Shown piece by piece: positions 8,893 to 9,403 of a DNA stretch of 9,403 bases (the first letter of the stretch is position 1; the number at the start of each line of letters is the position of its first letter). A program made the position numbers and the translations under genes. Below the pieces are notes generated by a model. It was not told the origin of the DNA and did no database searches. It was given only the letters and a program-made list of their open reading frames with translations. Source of the DNA: an uncultured bacterium. GTDB lineage: Bacteria; Armatimonadota; UBA5829; DSUL01. Where the stretch lies: positions 1 to 9,403 of the forward strand of contig CALCJH010000263.1 of NCBI GenBank assembly GCA_937967775.1, given 5' to 3'.

Positions 8893-9403
8893 TCAGGCAG
8901 CCCTGCGAGCTGCTCCGCGCTCCGACAGCACCACCAGTTCGGACTCGGCTGAGCCCGTCATGCGCACCGTGACCAGTCCGTTGTCTGGGAACAGCTGCAC
9001 GGTGCGGCCGGTGGATCCGCCCACGTCCGAGGCCACAACCGGAATGCGCACGTGCTTGAGATGGCGCAGCACGGCTTCGGCGTTGCGCGCGCCGATATCC
9101 ATCGTACCCCCTGTTCCGGAGCCGTTTCCGAAACTGAAGACGTGCGCGCCACCGGCGATGGCTGAGACCAGACGGGTGCGGATGGCCCCTGCGCCAGTCA
9201 TCTGGAGAATCAGAGCCGCCACCGCGGTATCGGCATACTTGCCGGGCGGCTCATCCCTTCGAGCCGCCGAGCTGTCGGGAAGAACCACGTGAGCCATTCC
9301 CGCCACTTTTGCAACCGGGTCATACAGGCAGAGACCGATGCACGATCCCAGTCCCAGCGCCACCAGCACGGCGCGGTCATCCGGGCGGCAGACCGCAATC
9401 TCT
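8893..9403 (-). CDS. cheD: Chemoreceptor glutamine deamidase CheD, 5' end off the window
   Basis: CheD deamidates specific glutamines of methyl-accepting chemotaxis receptors and, in many bacteria, binds CheC to tune adaptation; it acts in the cytoplasm on receptor signalling domains. The frame stays open to the window edge. The 169 visible residues begin EIAVCRPDDRAVLVALGLGSC, where homologues have only about 10-15 residues more, so nearly all is present. The GTG at 9369 is internal, not the start. Visible motifs are LGLGSCIGLCLYDP with catalytic Cys, AHVVLPDS with catalytic His 17 residues later, GGAHVFSFG, and DVGGSTGRTV near the C-terminus. Counting from the edge, the Cys is residue 21 and the His residue 38. 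The position six before the Cys, Thr in the Thermotoga maritima triad, is Ala here. The C-terminal tail ends ERGAARRAA. Its chemotaxis neighbours, if any, lie beyond the window. Confidence 0.92.
   Translation of the reverse strand, partial: EIAVCRPDDRAVLVALGLGSCIGLCLYDPVAKVAGMAHVVLPDSSAARRDEPPGKYADTAVAALILQMTGAGAIRTRLVSAIAGGAHVFSFGNGSGTGGTMDIGARNAEAVLRHLKHVRIPVVASDVGGSTGRTVQLFPDNGLVTVRMTGSAESELVVLSERGAARRAA

Noticed and set aside
9340..9369. GTG at 9369 as the start of cheD
   Set aside because: Upstream codons to the window edge continue the CheD-like sequence (EIAVCRPDDRA), so the true start is beyond the window.

Overview
This is a GC-rich bacterial chromosome segment. Third codon positions are strongly G/C-biased, and long antisense reading frames lie over the real genes, as is usual for such DNA. 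Gene content is housekeeping and stress related; I see no mobile element, CRISPR array, tRNA or rRNA. The lineage cannot be fixed from this window. A CheD-type chemotaxis protein rules out a close E. coli relative. A secreted double-thioredoxin-fold peroxiredoxin next to gltBD and an HRDC-containing RNase D would fit a deep-branching, possibly free-living phylum such as Armatimonadota or Planctomycetota, but that is a low-confidence guess.

Layout. Positions 1-5349 (+) hold the glutamate synthase operon: gltB, cut at its 5' end by the window edge, then gltD 15 bp downstream with its own Shine-Dalgarno. Together they make NADPH-type GOGAT, which turns 2-oxoglutarate plus glutamine into two glutamates. 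Positions 5321-6529 (-) hold rnd (RNase D), convergent with gltD and overlapping its last 29 bp. A 96-bp divergent gap (6530-6625) separates rnd from an aldo/keto reductase at 6626-7558 (+).

A 140-bp intergenic region (7559-7698) carries a perfect TTGACA, a 9-bp direct repeat and a 7-bp inverted repeat. It precedes an exported protein at 7699-8808 (+) that fuses a PrxQ/BCP-type peroxiredoxin to a second redoxin-like domain. A clear rho-independent terminator (8840-8872) closes that gene. The window ends with cheD (8893-9403, minus strand, 5' end off the edge), a receptor glutamine deamidase whose catalytic Cys and His are present but whose expected active-site Thr is Ala.

The genes form separate transcription units: nitrogen assimilation (gltBD), RNA 3' processing (rnd), carbonyl reduction and peroxide defence (aldo/keto reductase, peroxiredoxin), and chemotaxis (cheD). 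I find no convincing new multi-gene system. The points most worth a second look are the peroxiredoxin fusion, the operator-like dyad before it, and the CheD Thr-to-Ala change.
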